A stretch of 64,000 bases of DNA from contig JAOVFP010000016.1 in NCBI GenBank assembly GCA_025738555.1, forward strand, positions 2,356,001 through 2,420,000, read 5' to 3'. The notes under the pieces are model-generated. The model searched no databases, had not been told where the DNA came from, and saw only the letters and a list, made by a program, of their open reading frames with translations. Shown piece after piece: positions 44,085 through 54,750 of the stretch (positions are counted from its first letter, which is position 1; every line of letters starts with the position of its first letter). The position numbers and the translations under genes were made by a program. Origin of the DNA: Cyathus striatus. Its lineage: Eukaryota > Basidiomycota > Agaricomycetes > Agaricales > Nidulariaceae.

Positions 44085-45021
44085 CTGTACTATCACAGGA
44101 ACTCGGTCACATTATCATAAATTCAAAATTTCCAACTTTAATCATATTTTTTGAAGTATTCTATGAGATGCTACAAATATTTTTGTCACAAGACCTCAGA
44201 AGTGGAAAAACCGGGAACCCGGCCACCCCTTATTAATAATATCAGGGCTTGTCTAGCAGCCGAACTAAGCTTACCGGACTTACTCGGACTTAACAACTAA
44301 ATATCATCTTCATTCCATGAATAACAATGACTTCAATGTTTGAAGCCACAAATTTGCACATTATACTTCAGAAATGGCTGTAAAATATTAACCAATATTT
44401 ATTCTATTTATAATGATTAACTACAGTGCTTGATCCAGCCTGAGGCATCCAATATTTGATATGTTAGGATGAAAAAATGAAAAGTAGAGGTTCTGGATAG
44501 ATCTACAGTTTCTAAACAAAATAAAATAGCAAAAATTATGTTAAAACTTGAATAATATTGCAATGATTGTATTTACTCCGCCTTATAATTTTTGTAGCAT
44601 CTTTCTACCATTTATGAAAGATACAAACAGTTCAATGTACACCTTGAAACTGCTTCTTTGTACCACTCTGATGTGTAGATTGGTGAAATAGTATAGAAAT
44701 GAGTGAAAATGAGATTTATGAAGCAGTCCAAATCAATACAGGGAGCTTTAAAATAGATATATAGCATGATTGTATGCTTTGGATGCGCTGCATATGACTG
44801 CAGCATTATCTTCCTTCTAAAGTGTGGGAATCTGCATCTTAGATTTAGTCATTTTTGGTTGTAGCAGTCAACTAAGTTCTGAATCTCTCGATGTACAAGG
44901 GAGTAGCAATCTAAATACTTATACACTATATAGATATTATAGTAATGCACTGTACCATATCAAAAATTTGCACAAATGGCTGATGTGGAAGCTGGAGGAT
45001 GAGCTGTGACTGGGTTCCAGG

Positions 45022-46307
45022 TAGGGCTGCACACTGTCCGTAAACGGCACATGGCTGTATCATTACAGGTAGTATATGGGTACGGTTGAGCCATATCCGT
45101 ACTGTAGATGAGAATTCAGAAGCTGCTAACAGTACAGACGGTAGGTTTAACAGCTGTATACAGGTATATGGTTGGGGGAAATAGCTGTTGACTATTATTA
45201 AGGGCATACATATAACAACTAGTACTGCATAACGGTGTTTACAGAATGTCTAATATTACCTTTGGTTCAAGTGTTTACTTATGCTGGAGCCAAAGGTAAT
45301 GCTTCACTAACATCAATGAGCGAATAGTCTCCACATGCAGGCTTGCACAACAAAGAGAAATTGTGTCCCTCCCTCCGGAAAAGATGTGTTCGACTGCAAC
45401 AGCAGATCCTATTTGAATTTCAAAGTATTAGCAATAAAATTCATAGCTCTATTAGAAAAATCGAACTGGGGATTGATAGAATATCTGTGGCAAGAAAATA
45501 GAGATTAGGGAACTGCACCTTTCATCTAAGCCACCATTTGAAAGGGTCACAAGAATAAAAGTCTTCCAATGGCAATTTGAAATATTCTTCAAGCTCATTG
45601 GTAACCTGGCGCAGTTTGTTGTGGTACTTTCCAATAAATTAATTGAAGTGGGTATGAAGAAGGTCTTTTGTGTATTCCAGGTAGTTGAGTAGATCTGAAT
45701 CGTCCTCATAATCATCCTTAAGGCCCTCATATGAAATTCATGGATCTAATACTACAGCCTAATTGTAAGTGAAGTAATTCAGTGAGAATTAGAGATACTT
45801 ACGTGCCACCCAGGCATAAAATGGTGATTGATTGAACTTGTAATAATAGTCAGGTATTTACACTGTATCCAAGGGATAAAATGCACCAGAAGTAATTCTG
45901 CTCCACCTACTTGTGCTTGAGGAATGCAGGATAACACAATGTTGGAGCAGCTCATGATCTATAACTTGTAAGACTTGTAATGAGAGCAGAAAACTAATGC
46001 TTTGAAGCTTTGGGGATAGTATTAGTGATTGATTACTACTAAAAGGGGGAAGATGGTATGCTTAACATTAACCCAATGGATTTGAGCAGAATGTAGGAAG
46101 CATAATCGCTAAAATATGAGATTACATAATCTTTCCATAAATACGGCCATACACTTTCTGTTTCAGCCGTAATCTATGGCCGTATGCAGCTAAAACCATA
46201 CCGTACACCGTCCATATCACTTCATTTGAGAATGGGCTACGGTACGGTATGGAGGGTAGCACGGCCCGTACTGTATACCGTATATACGGCTACAGTGTGC
46301 AGCCCTA
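45022..46307 (-). mobile_element. hAT element relic with 8-bp TSD GTTCCAGG
   Basis: The perfect 8-bp duplication GTTCCAGG (45014-45021, 46308-46315) and the inverted ends TAGGGCTGCACACTGT are diagnostic of hAT. Subterminal regions are full of CGGTACGG and CCGTATACGG words, the usual transposase-binding type. The minus strand keeps the end of the transposase gene (45240-45760). Confidence 0.85.
45240..45760 (-). pseudogene. hAT transposase C-terminal dimerisation domain, fragment
   Basis: On the minus strand DPFKWWL (about 45545-45520), then after an apparent intron (acceptor CAAATAG at about 45413) GSAVAVEHIFSGGRDTISL and VETIRSLMLVK follow. This is the hATC signature (SAxVERxFSxG, then LMLxK). 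Frames change between segments and the N-terminal catalytic part is absent. Confidence 0.7.
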
Positions 46308-46414
46308 GTTCCAGGTGTGACCGAGTTCCTGATAGCCGACAGTAGTAGTTAAGTAGATAACTATCAGATACTATTGTTTGATGGGTGTTGCAAATGTTTT
46401 TAGATGTGATATTA

Positions 46415-46690
46415 CTGGACTCTTTCGACCAAGTGTTCAGTCACGCGTCACGCAGAGCATTTGAACTGAACACTTGAGCACATTAGATCACGCGTCACAG
46501 GCTGCCATGAACATAAGTTTTGAGCCAAATATGGCGCTTAATTAGCCGATTTTTCCGCCCGTACCGGGCGCTGTAGGGGCATGAACAGAACCACCAGGTG
46601 TCACGCATCAACTCAGAGTTTGAACACTTGGTCAAACCATTTTTCGCGTCACGCACCAGAAGCCGTGAACAAGTGGTCGAAAGTCTCCAG
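46415..46690. mobile_element. Stowaway-like MITE related to family 1
   Basis: 276 bp between TA dinucleotides (46413-46414, 46691-46692). The ends CTGGACTCTTTCGACCAAG and, complemented, CTGGAGACTTTCGACCACTT share the CGACCAAGTGTTC core of family 1. GCGTCACG words are found near both ends. The overlapping open frames are not considered genes. Confidence 0.75.
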
Positions 46691-47057
46691 TATCTCCACA
46701 TCGGGACATCACATGCACACCATGCATATACTGTTCGAAAGGCATGCTTCTCAGCTTTCAGAATATTTAGTTTATTTTGTGGAAATGCGATGCCTTTCAA
46801 GTGAAAACCGCCCTCTGCTAAAGGGTCCTAACTCATGGGTTCTGCCAATTTCATCACACCTGGTCACACTTAACCTCGTCCCCTCACAAAGTGGTTTTGC
46901 ACTTCGCTTCAACTTCGCTCGCACAACAGCCTACATGTGTTCTCTTTGTCACGCTTGCAAATATTTCTTATATGCTGTTACGGTTGACGAGACGACCAAC
47001 GCCGAACGAATTGGGTCACGTGACCTTCAAACCATACGATATCACTGTACCACCCCC

Positions 47058-48678
47058 TGGCAAACACAAATGCGAATCCGTATCTGAATGACAATGCGCA
47101 TACACCGCCTGCGTCCGCCCCCGCTTGGACTTCATCGTCTCGCTCTGAATGGCCCCCTGCCAATCTCGCTGGTGGGGGTGGGGAAGGCGCTGGGGGACGA
47201 GTAACGCCCTATCCTCCTTGGGCGTCTGAATTTGAACCTTCCGCACCGAATGTCCAAGGACGACCTGGTGCAACGCCCTTTCGCGCCTCTGCATCTTTAC
47301 ATACTAGTTCCAGTGGAAGCAGTCGAGGCGCGACTCCCCAAGTTTACCCACACCAACACCAACAGCAAGCATGGTGGGGACCCGCTTGGCCCTCCGCTGG
47401 AGGAGGGGGAGGAGGAGGAGGAGGCGCAACAACACCCCAAACGAGCAATACCACCCCCGCAGGCTCATTCGGCCCCCTCACACCCCCGCACAGCGCACAA
47501 CACCCTTCACCATTCATCGTCAACCCCCAAACTCAATTCACCAACCCATATTTTCCCCCATGTCCGCGCCGGCCGGGATCGAGCCTTGGGGAGGGGACAT
47601 TGTGCGGTCACGGTCCACAACGGGGAAGAAGGCGAGGCAGGAAAGGAGGAGGGCGCAGAGTATGAGTGGGCGGCAGGGCGGAGGACATCCAGGGCTCGTT
47701 ACGTCCGCTACGTTCCCTCCTCCGGGGTCCCTTCTAAGTTCATCAGGGTATCCCGCTCCTACACCTCCCATTCCTCCGGGGCAAAGACAAGCTCATGCCC
47801 AATCGCTATCTCTATCTCAAACTTCAGCGGCGACGGCATATCAAAACTTTTATGCTCCCCAGGTGTCTCCGACATCACTAACGATCCCATTCTCGCCTCC
47901 AGCGGCGGGGTACCCGCCGGCCTACGCCCTCCCTGACGAGTTCAACAAGCGCAATTTGGCAAAACGCCCGAGAGACTGGAGAGCGGATTATGATCCCCGC
48001 GGGGGTCTAGTTCCGGGTGTAGTGAGCATGTTTCCAAGATTGCGAAAAGGCATGAGTGATGTGCATGGTTCGTCTTCTCCCTTCATTCTCTCACTCTCAC
48101 TGACACACTACCAAAAAGAATACACGGACCCTCTAAAACGAACAATCCACCCCCTCCTAGCATACACCCCCTCCCATCCACCAATATACCACGACCTGCG
48201 CTTCCCCCCCTTCCCCTCCACCCCCTCTCTCACATCCAGCACCCAACCCCTCGGCTCCCCCTTTGAATTCACGAACCTCGAATTCCCAAACATCCAACGC
48301 AAACCCAACTCGCTAGATCTAGCTCAACTAGCATGCACACCCAGCGCCTCCCTTCTCCGGCTCTACCATCCAAAACTACCATGGTACATCGATATACACG
48401 CGTCCCATCCGAACGGGGTGACGGTGTACGATGTGTTGATGCAGATGCAGGCGCAGTTGAAGACGAAGATTAGTGCTAGGCATTATTGGAATGATGTGCT
48501 TGCGGGTAAGGACCGGGAGGGGGTTAATAGGGCTTTTCTTGGGAGGTGTGGGGGACATGAGGGGGAGGTTAAGGAGGGCGTTAGGCAGGTTGATTTTTTG
48601 GGTGGGGCGGTGGTTTTGAGGGGTTTTTCGAGGGGGCGTGGGGGGATGTGGGAGGTTAGGACTAGTGAGGCTGAGTAG
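47058..48678 (+). pseudogene. DUF6699-like gene, copy 1 (type I N-terminus), frameshifted
   Basis: The N-terminal frame (NTNANPYLNDNAHTPPASAP at about 47065; Gly-rich; QHQQQAWWGPAWPSAG; FGPLTPPHSAQHPSPF) runs to a C-run at 47555-47559, where one base is missing relative to copy 2 and the frame shifts. From ATG 47560 to TGA/TAG at 48678 it is open: MSAPAGIEPWGGD, then PRDWRADYDPRGGLVPGV, then the DUF6699-like domain HPLLAYTPSHPPIYHDLRF to VRQVDFLGGAVVLRGFSRG. A 51-nt intron (48068-48118) is likely and keeps the frame even unspliced. No ATG precedes the N-terminal frame, so an upstream exon is missing or undetected. Function unknown; the domain name is from recall. Confidence 0.6.
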
Positions 48679-48699
48679 TCGTTGGGGTGGGGTATTCAT

Positions 48700-49312
48700 A
48701 CGTTATGCGGCTCTTTTCTTTTGGTTTTGGGATTAAAATTTGTACAAGTATGCAAGGATGTACTTTTACCTCTACTACTGTATCGTTATATCTATCTACC
48801 CTATGTACACACTTACACACGCACTAAAATATCATTCTCTTTTTTCCAGTGAATGATTTTTGTAAATTGGGTTCGGTGTCTGGTGCAGAATTGCCAAAAA
48901 TAACTTCCAGTAACACGATCCAACTCTAACTTAGTACTGATATACTAACAGAGTCAGACTTACTATCAGCTACCCAATCTTAATCAGGATTTACAATCGC
49001 CAACGTCTGGGATAAAACGAGCAACTTTTGCATTTGGTATTCTCTGGCTCGTTTGCTCTTTCTCTCGCATGACTAAGCATCACAATGCTTGCGCTCATCA
49101 GCATCTTTGCTTTCCTCGTTTATGCACTGTCCCCTTGCACAGACACTGCCTATCAGTTCACTTACTTGAAACTTAATGTACCTAGTAGGGTATGTAAATA
49201 TATATTGTGGGGTAGGAACTCAGAACAATAGCAAAAAACACTGGCTATAATTAAATACTTGAAACTTGAGAGAATATTGACCTTGCGTACTAGGCTGTGG
49301 TCTTTCAGCTTA
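48700..49312. other. 3' flank shared with copy 2, then spacer
   Basis: GGGGTATTCATACGTTATGC and the following 180 bp recur after copy 2 (54365-54540), so they belong to the duplicated unit. 48870-49300 holds no gene that I can see. Confidence 0.5.
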
Positions 49313-49866
49313 GGGCCCGTTCGGGTGCAAGGGTTAGTTATGCTTAGACTAAAATTCCCCGCCAAATTTGATGAAAATAAGCCTTCCCCGAACCCAGCCC
49401 AAGTTATCACGTGAAATGTAACCTAAGTGTTCGGACGGGCTTCGGGGAGGGGTAGCCTGGGGTAATTTCAGGAGAATAGCGTGACAAAGCCTTTTCTATT
49501 GCTTTCCCTTTGTTCCCTTCTTCATCAGCTTAATATTTGCTCATTCGTACAGGCCCGCATCCAACTTTTATTAATTCTGTACACTCATTACACCCTACAT
49601 ATTCTAATCTTATATGTTTTTTTTTTTCTGGTGTCATTTGAACTGGAGCTAGAGCTGGAAGGCATAGATGGTAAGAGATAAATCAAACGAGATGATATGA
49701 TAATGTCGATTGCACATTCAGCAACGCATGTGACATTATGTGACTACTGTAATTACACAACTCTAAGCCATTCTAAACCGTGTGAAGTCCCTTGCGCGAC
49801 CCTTTCTGCTTAAAATGAATAAGCCTAACCTGGCTTAAAAAATAAGCTTTGCACCCGAACAGGCCC
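49313..49866. mobile_element. PIF/Harbinger-type (Tourist-like) MITE, 554 bp, TSD TTA
   Basis: GGGCCCGTTCGGGTGCAA at the left and, complemented, GGGCCTGTTCGGGTGCAAAG at the right, with TTA on both sides (49310-49312, 49867-49869). Paralogous flanks without the element are at about 56970-56995 (CTTTCACTTAGGCGCC) and, complemented, at about 44005-44030. No gene inside; the frame at 49481-49681 is in MITE sequence. Confidence 0.85.
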
Positions 49867-49979
49867 TTAGGCGCCAGACACTATAATAAATATTATCCTT
49901 AAGCGCTTGATCATTAAGCGCGCACTGACGGGATGCTTAATAATATTAATAATATAATAATAATAAAAGCGACGTACTA

Positions 49980-50248
49980 CTGTATCAATACGACCAAGTG
50001 TTCGCCACTTTTCAGCATGACGGTCATAAACACTTGGACCCTCTGTTCAAAGGGCCATGCCAGGTGTGACAAAAGTTGTAAGTGTTCATGGGGATCTACA
50101 CGAGCGAAGCGAGCGGCCGAAAATTCAACCTTAACCTCAATTTTTTCGCTGTATCTCTGTTCAAAATGCTCCGTGACACGTGACAAACAGGACATCTGTT
50201 CCTGATCCTGTCTGACGCGTCACCGAACACTTGGTCGTATTGATACAG
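49980..50248. mobile_element. Stowaway-like MITE, family 1, copy b, TSD TA
   Basis: 269 bp with ends CTGTATCAATACGACCAAG and its perfect complement over at least 25 bp. TA at 49978-49979 and 50249-50250. The empty site GACGTACTACATCATG stands at 57030-57045 in the paralogous flank. Confidence 0.9.
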
Positions 50249-50337
50249 TACCATCATAATCCATTTCCCACATCCCCACTCCTTGCTCTTATCCTTACGC
50301 ACTTGAACTCTGCCACCACCGCTACTAATCTTACTTA

Positions 50338-51780
50338 ATGCCAAATGTCGGTCAAATCGTTAACGCATCTCTATTTAATAACGGCAGGGTCCGTGCGATA
50401 AACAACGCAAATTTTCTAAATGCCGGAAGAAACATCATTTTCATTGGTACCAATCCTCCCAATGTAAACGATCCTTCCCATCTACTTGGTCGAATGAACG
50501 CAGACTCTGCTGCGCAAAGAGCATTAATTGAACACATTGTTTTAGAAGTGGTATATTCACTGAATATACCAACCGTTGTACCTACACTAAATGAACATGT
50601 AACAACCAACAATGCGCCAGACCATGTTCCTGAAACTACACAAGGTCCACTAGGCGTATGTCCGATTTTTTTATTAATCATCGGAATTTACTATACTTCC
50701 TCATCTTTTTCACAGGTGACCTCGTTTGAAGACAGGGATAACAGTGAGACAGCTGTTAACGCTCGTCAATTAAAAGAAGTAATTGAGTGGCTTCTCTTAC
50801 AGGTGTCGTGGCGTTTCTGCGAGAGGTGAAGTTATCATAATCAACGTTTGTGGTTACTAGGTCCCGGAAGTTCGTACAGCCGTTGTTGAAGCACTCAACA
50901 AGGTCAGAATCGTTAGTTTTATCTTACACTTTAAAAGATGCTGAAGTTTACGAAAGGGACATTTTGACGCTGAACAATTCCTGGAAACCGCAAAAGAGCA
51001 GTATGCTGTGAGCATTTACGAAGGTACGTTACATGTAATTGCCTCATGTTAAAGTTGGTGGTCTTACACGGAAGCTAAAGCATCCACCTTAGAGCCAGAC
51101 GACACTTCTGATAGAGATTCCTTTACAATACCATCATCACCCCCTGCCATGCTTGCAATACCATTCTTGCCTCCAGTGCCGGGGTACCCGCCGGCCTATT
51201 CCCTCCCTAACAACTTCAACTTCAACGAGCGCAATTTGGCAAATCGCCCGAGAGACTGGAGGGCGGATTATGATCCCCGCGGGGGTCTAGTTCGGGTGCA
51301 GTGAGCATGTTTCCAAGATTGCGAAATGGCATGAGCGATGTGCACGGTTCGTCTCTTCCCTTCATTCTCTCACTCTCACTGACACATGGACCCTCTAAAA
51401 CGAACAATCCACCCCCTCCTAGCATACACCCCCTCCCATCCACCAATATACTACGACCTGCGCTTCCCCCCATTCCCCTCCACCCCCTCCCTCACATCCA
51501 GCACCCAACCCCTCGGCTTCCCCTCCAAATTCACGAACCTCGAATTCCCCAACATCCAACGCAAACCCAACTCGCTAGATCTAGCCCAACTAGCATGCAC
51601 ACCCGGCGCCTCCTTTCTCCGCTTATACCAGCCAAAACCACCATGGTACATCGATATACCAGAGTTCAAGGGTATCTTGCACTGGGCCAATAGGGACGGC
51701 AGCATAGTAGCCCTCGGGCCACGAAATGCCATCATTTCACGAGCGGCTGGTACCAGATTGGATCGCTGTTGTGAGTGAGC
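50338..51780 (+). pseudogene. DUF6699-like gene, copy 3 (type II N-terminus), C-terminus lost
   Basis: The N-terminal module (50338-50829, start MPNVGQIVNASLFNN, then NPPNVNDPSHLLGRM, FEDRDNSETAVNARQLKEV) is followed by short exon-like pieces with GT..AG borders (50865-51080: GTCCCGGAAGTTCGTACAGC; GATGCTGAAGTTTACG) and by PPAYSLPN, NLANRPRDWRADYDPRGG (51195-51290) and the DUF6699-like start IHPLLAYTPSHPPIYYDLRF (51405-51460). Similarity to the other copies ends at IDIP (about 51660), where other sequence follows. The domain core is therefore cut. Frame shift at about 51293 (one base missing in CTAGTTCGGGTG). Confidence 0.55.
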
Positions 51781-52029
51781 TCATTATGACCTCCCGTTCG
51801 AAGCCACTGACCCTCTCCAACTCGTCTCGATCTCTCATGCAATTTATTCCCAACGGCTACACTGTGGTCATGCCTTGGAGCTAGCTGTGCGAATGGTACA
51901 AGGAGTTTGGTGGAATTAGATGATCCGCATTCCTCCTCTCTCCTACACCAGGACTCTATCACTATCACTATCTATAAATTTCGGCTACCCACCCTCCCTT
52001 TCCCTGTTTATTAGCTTACCATACTCATT
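51780..52029. other. Spacer, no gene seen
   Basis: No supported coding region. The stretch 51665-51780 after the break (HWANRDGSIVALGPRNAI) may be a fragment of another gene, but I do not recognise it. Confidence 0.3.
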
Positions 52030-52175
52030 AGTCCTGCTCAATTCTTAAATTTCTGGTGTCAAAAAAAGGAACCAAATGTAAGTGAGTGTAAGCGAGAGGC
52101 ATCTATTGGTTGAAAAGCTCGCTTACACTTGGTTCCTTTTTTTTGACGCCAGAAATTTAAGAATTGAGTAGGACT
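52030..52175. mobile_element. 146-bp hairpin MITE
   Basis: AGTCCTGCTCAATTCTTAAA at the left and, complemented, AGTCCTACTCAATTCTTAAA at the right. The arms stay complementary for about 60 bp, so the element folds as one hairpin. ATT flanks both ends and may be a 3-bp TSD. Confidence 0.75.
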
Positions 52176-52310
52176 ATTACTTACTATTTCACTTACCACT
52201 GTATTTGTACCACACTCTGGCCGGTAGCTTTTCCCCCACGATTGCAGGTTTTTTCCCACTGGGTTTTCCTGCTTGAGGGTTTTGATGCACCCGTGCCATT
52301 ACTTTATCTA

Positions 52311-52470
52311 CTGTACCATCTCAGGAACCCAGTCATATTAGTGTAAATTCGAAATTTCTAACTTTAAAAACTGTAAATTTAGAATAAAATACATGTGCTA
52401 CATAGAAGACCTTGTATAGAACCATTTCCAACTTTAATCACATTTTTGAAGTATTCTATGAGATGTGGTG
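52311..52470. mobile_element. Left-end fragment of the TA-flanked element (G family)
   Basis: CTGTACCATCTCAGGAACCC and the following 150 bp (AAATTCGAAATTTCTAACTT, GAAGTATTCTATGAGATG) match 44085-44180 and 13916-14080. The right part is missing. Confidence 0.65.
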
Positions 52471-52472
52471 AA

Positions 52473-52625
52473 TACGAGACCAGACATAGCATTTGCAGTG
52501 ACGAAGCTGAGTAAGTATAATGCGAGACCAGAGCCGACACATTGGACAGCGCTTAAGCGCGTTCTTCGGTATCTTGCACGAACACGTGATTACGTCATCA
52601 CTTATCACGCCGACGCACCTCGGTA
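52473..52625 (+). pseudogene. Ty1/copia RT/RNase H fragment
   Basis: [20 protein letters not shown] is followed by [20 protein letters not shown]. This is the well-known C-terminal RT/RNase H region of copia elements. It is about 50 codons long and open, CG intact, cut on both sides. It is not the missing part of the minus-strand copia half at 38.7-41.7 kb by position or orientation. Confidence 0.75.
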
Positions 52626-52779
52626 AGTACTATTTATTAGGTACTATTACAATAATAAAACACAGAATCTTAAATGTCCAATGTAAATACATCTATATGT
52701 AAATTTTCAATGTTATCGGACCAGCCGATGTGTTAAAAAGTCGCATTTTACAACACCCCATAACTTTGCATTATTCATC

Positions 52780-54356
52780 AAACGATAGTACCACCACCTG
52801 GCAAACACAAATGTGAACCCGTATCTGAATGTCAATGCGCATGCACCGCCTGCGTCCGCCCCCACTTAGACTTCATCGTCTCGCTCTGAATGGCCCCCTG
52901 CCAATCTCGCCGCACCGAATGTCCAAGGACGACCTGGTGCAACGCCCTTTCACGCCTCTGCATCTTTACATACTAGTTCCAGTGGAAGCAGTCGAGGTGC
53001 GACTCCCCAAGTTCCCCCACATCATCATCAACAGCAGCAGCAACAGCAACAGCAACAGGCATGGTGGGGACCCGCTTGGCCCTCAGCTGGAGGAGGAGGG
53101 GGGGGAGGAGGAGGCGCAACAACACCCCAAACGAGCAACACAACCCCCGCAGGCTCATTCGGCCCCCTCACGCCCGCGCACAGCGCACAACACCCTTCAC
53201 CATTCATCGTCAACCCCCAAGCTCAATTCACCAACCCGTATTTTCCCCTCATGTCCGCGCCGGCCGGGATCGAGCCTTGGGGAGGGGACCTTGTGAGGTC
53301 ACTGTCCACAATGGGGAAGAAGGCGAGGCAGGAGAGGAGGAGGGCGCAGAGTATGAGTGGGCCGCGGGGTGGAGGACCTCCAGGGCTCGTTACGTCCCAT
53401 ACGTTCCCTCCTCCGGGGCACATCCTAAGTCCATCAGGGTATCCCGCTCCTACACCTCCCATTCCTCCGGGGCAAGGACAAGCTCATACTCAATCTCAAG
53501 CTTCAACGGTGGGGGCATATCAAAACTTTTACGCTCCCCAGGTGTCCCCGACATCACTAACAATCCCATTCTCACCTCCAGCGGCAGGGTACCCGCCTGC
53601 CTACGCCCTCCCTGACGAGCTCAACGAGCGCAATTTGGCAAAACGCCCAAGAGACTGGAGGGCGGATTATGATCCCCGCGGGGGTCTAGTTCCGGGTGTA
53701 GTGAGCATATTTCCAAGATTGCGAAAAGGCATGAGCGATGTGCACGGTTCGTCCTCTTCCACCATCTTCCCTTCCCCATCTAATACAACAAAACAGAATA
53801 TACGGACCCTCTAAAACGAACAATCCACCCCCTCCTAGCATACACCCCCTCCCATCCACCAATATACCACGACCTACGCTTCTCCCCCTTCCCCTCCACC
53901 CCCTCTCTCACATCCAGCACCCAACCCCTCGGCTCCCCCTCCGAATTCACGAACCTCGAATTCCCAAACATCCAACGCAAACCCAACTCGCTAGATCTAG
54001 CTCAACTAGCATGCACACCCAGCGCCTCCCTTCTCCGGCTCTACCATCCAAAACTACCATGGTACATCGATATACACGCGTCCCATCCGAACGGGGTGAC
54101 GGTGTACGATGTGTTGATGCAGATGCAGGCGCAGTTGAAGACGAAGATTAGTGCTAGGCATTATTGGAATGATGTGCTTGCGGGTAAAGACCGGGAGGGG
54201 GTTAATAGGGCTTTTCTGGGGAGGTGTGGGGGACATGAGGGCGAGGTTAGGGAGGGCGTTAGGCAGGTTGATTTTTTGGGTGGGGCGGTCGTGTTGAGGG
54301 GTTTTTCGAGGGGGCGTGGGGGGATGTGGGAGGTTAGGACTAGCGAGGCCGAGTAA
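52780..54356 (+). CDS. DUF6699-like gene, copy 2 (type I N-terminus)
   Basis: The frame is open from 52870; exon end 53746, intron 53747-53796 (50 nt, GTTCGT...AACAG with CTAAT branch-like site), second exon 53797-54356. The first in-frame ATG is 53251 (MSAPAGIEPWGGDLVRS), giving 351 residues. Upstream in frame, a Gly/Gln/Pro-rich N-terminus (ASLHTSSSGSSRGATPQ, a run of eleven Gln, AWWGPAWPSAGG) has no ATG and ends at a TAG at 52867 where copy 1 has TGG. The domain order is a Pro-rich linker (PPIPPGQGQAHTQSQ), PRDWRADYDPRGG, and the DUF6699-like domain starting IHPLLAYTP. This is the best preserved copy. Whether it is expressed is unknown. Confidence 0.6.
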
Positions 54357-54598
54357 GTCGTTGGGGTGGGGTATTCATACGTTATGCGGCTCTTTTCTTT
54401 TGGTTTTGGGATTAAAATTTGTACAAGTATGCAAGGATGTACTTTTACCTCTACTACTGTATCGTTATATCTATCTACCCTATGTACACACTTACACACG
54501 CACTAAAATATCATTCTCTTTTTTCTAGTGAATGTGTTTGTAAGTTGGGTGTTCGGTGCAGAGTTGCCAAAAAATAACTTTTAAAAACACGGTACAAC

Positions 54599-54704
54599 TC
54601 TCTGTCTGGGAGTCGAACCCAGCTTTCGCGCGTATTAGAACTTCACACATTAGTGGTAAGATTATTATGACAGGCGCGTGTACTAACCGATATACTAACA
54701 GAGA
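54599..54704 (-). tRNA. tRNA-Asp (GUC) with a 35-nt intron
   Basis: The acceptor stem TCTCTGT/ACAGAGA has seven pairs, the D arm GTAT...GTAC four, the anticodon stem CGCGC/GCGCG five, the loop CTGTCAC carries anticodon GTC, and the T arm is CTGGG-TTCGACT-CCCAG. The intron follows the base 3' of the anticodon (position 37), the standard place. The mature length is 71 nt. A and B boxes (TTAGTATATCGGTTAGTA, GGTTCGACTCC) are good. It lies 240 bp beyond DUF6699 copy 2. Confidence 0.9.
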
Positions 54705-54750
54705 GTTACTGCATTGCAAAAATACTTATACATCTAAATGTACTATAAAA

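Larger units (their letters stand above)
44085..46342. mobile_element. TA-flanked inverted-repeat element (G1), interrupted by a hAT element
   Basis: CTGTACTATCACAGGAACTC at the left and CTGTCGGCTATCAGGAACTC (complemented right end), with TA at 44083-44084 and 46343-46344. Without the hAT insert it is about 0.96 kb and matches 13916-14928 throughout. No transposase frame. Confidence 0.65.

Noticed and set aside
46581..47087. 168-codon frame
   Set aside because: It begins inside the MITE at 46415-46690 and has no motif; not conserved in the paralogous flanks.
47538..47771. Minus-strand frame over the DUF6699-like copy 1, and similar ones over copy 2
   Set aside because: Gly/Pro-rich shadows of the conserved plus-strand frame.
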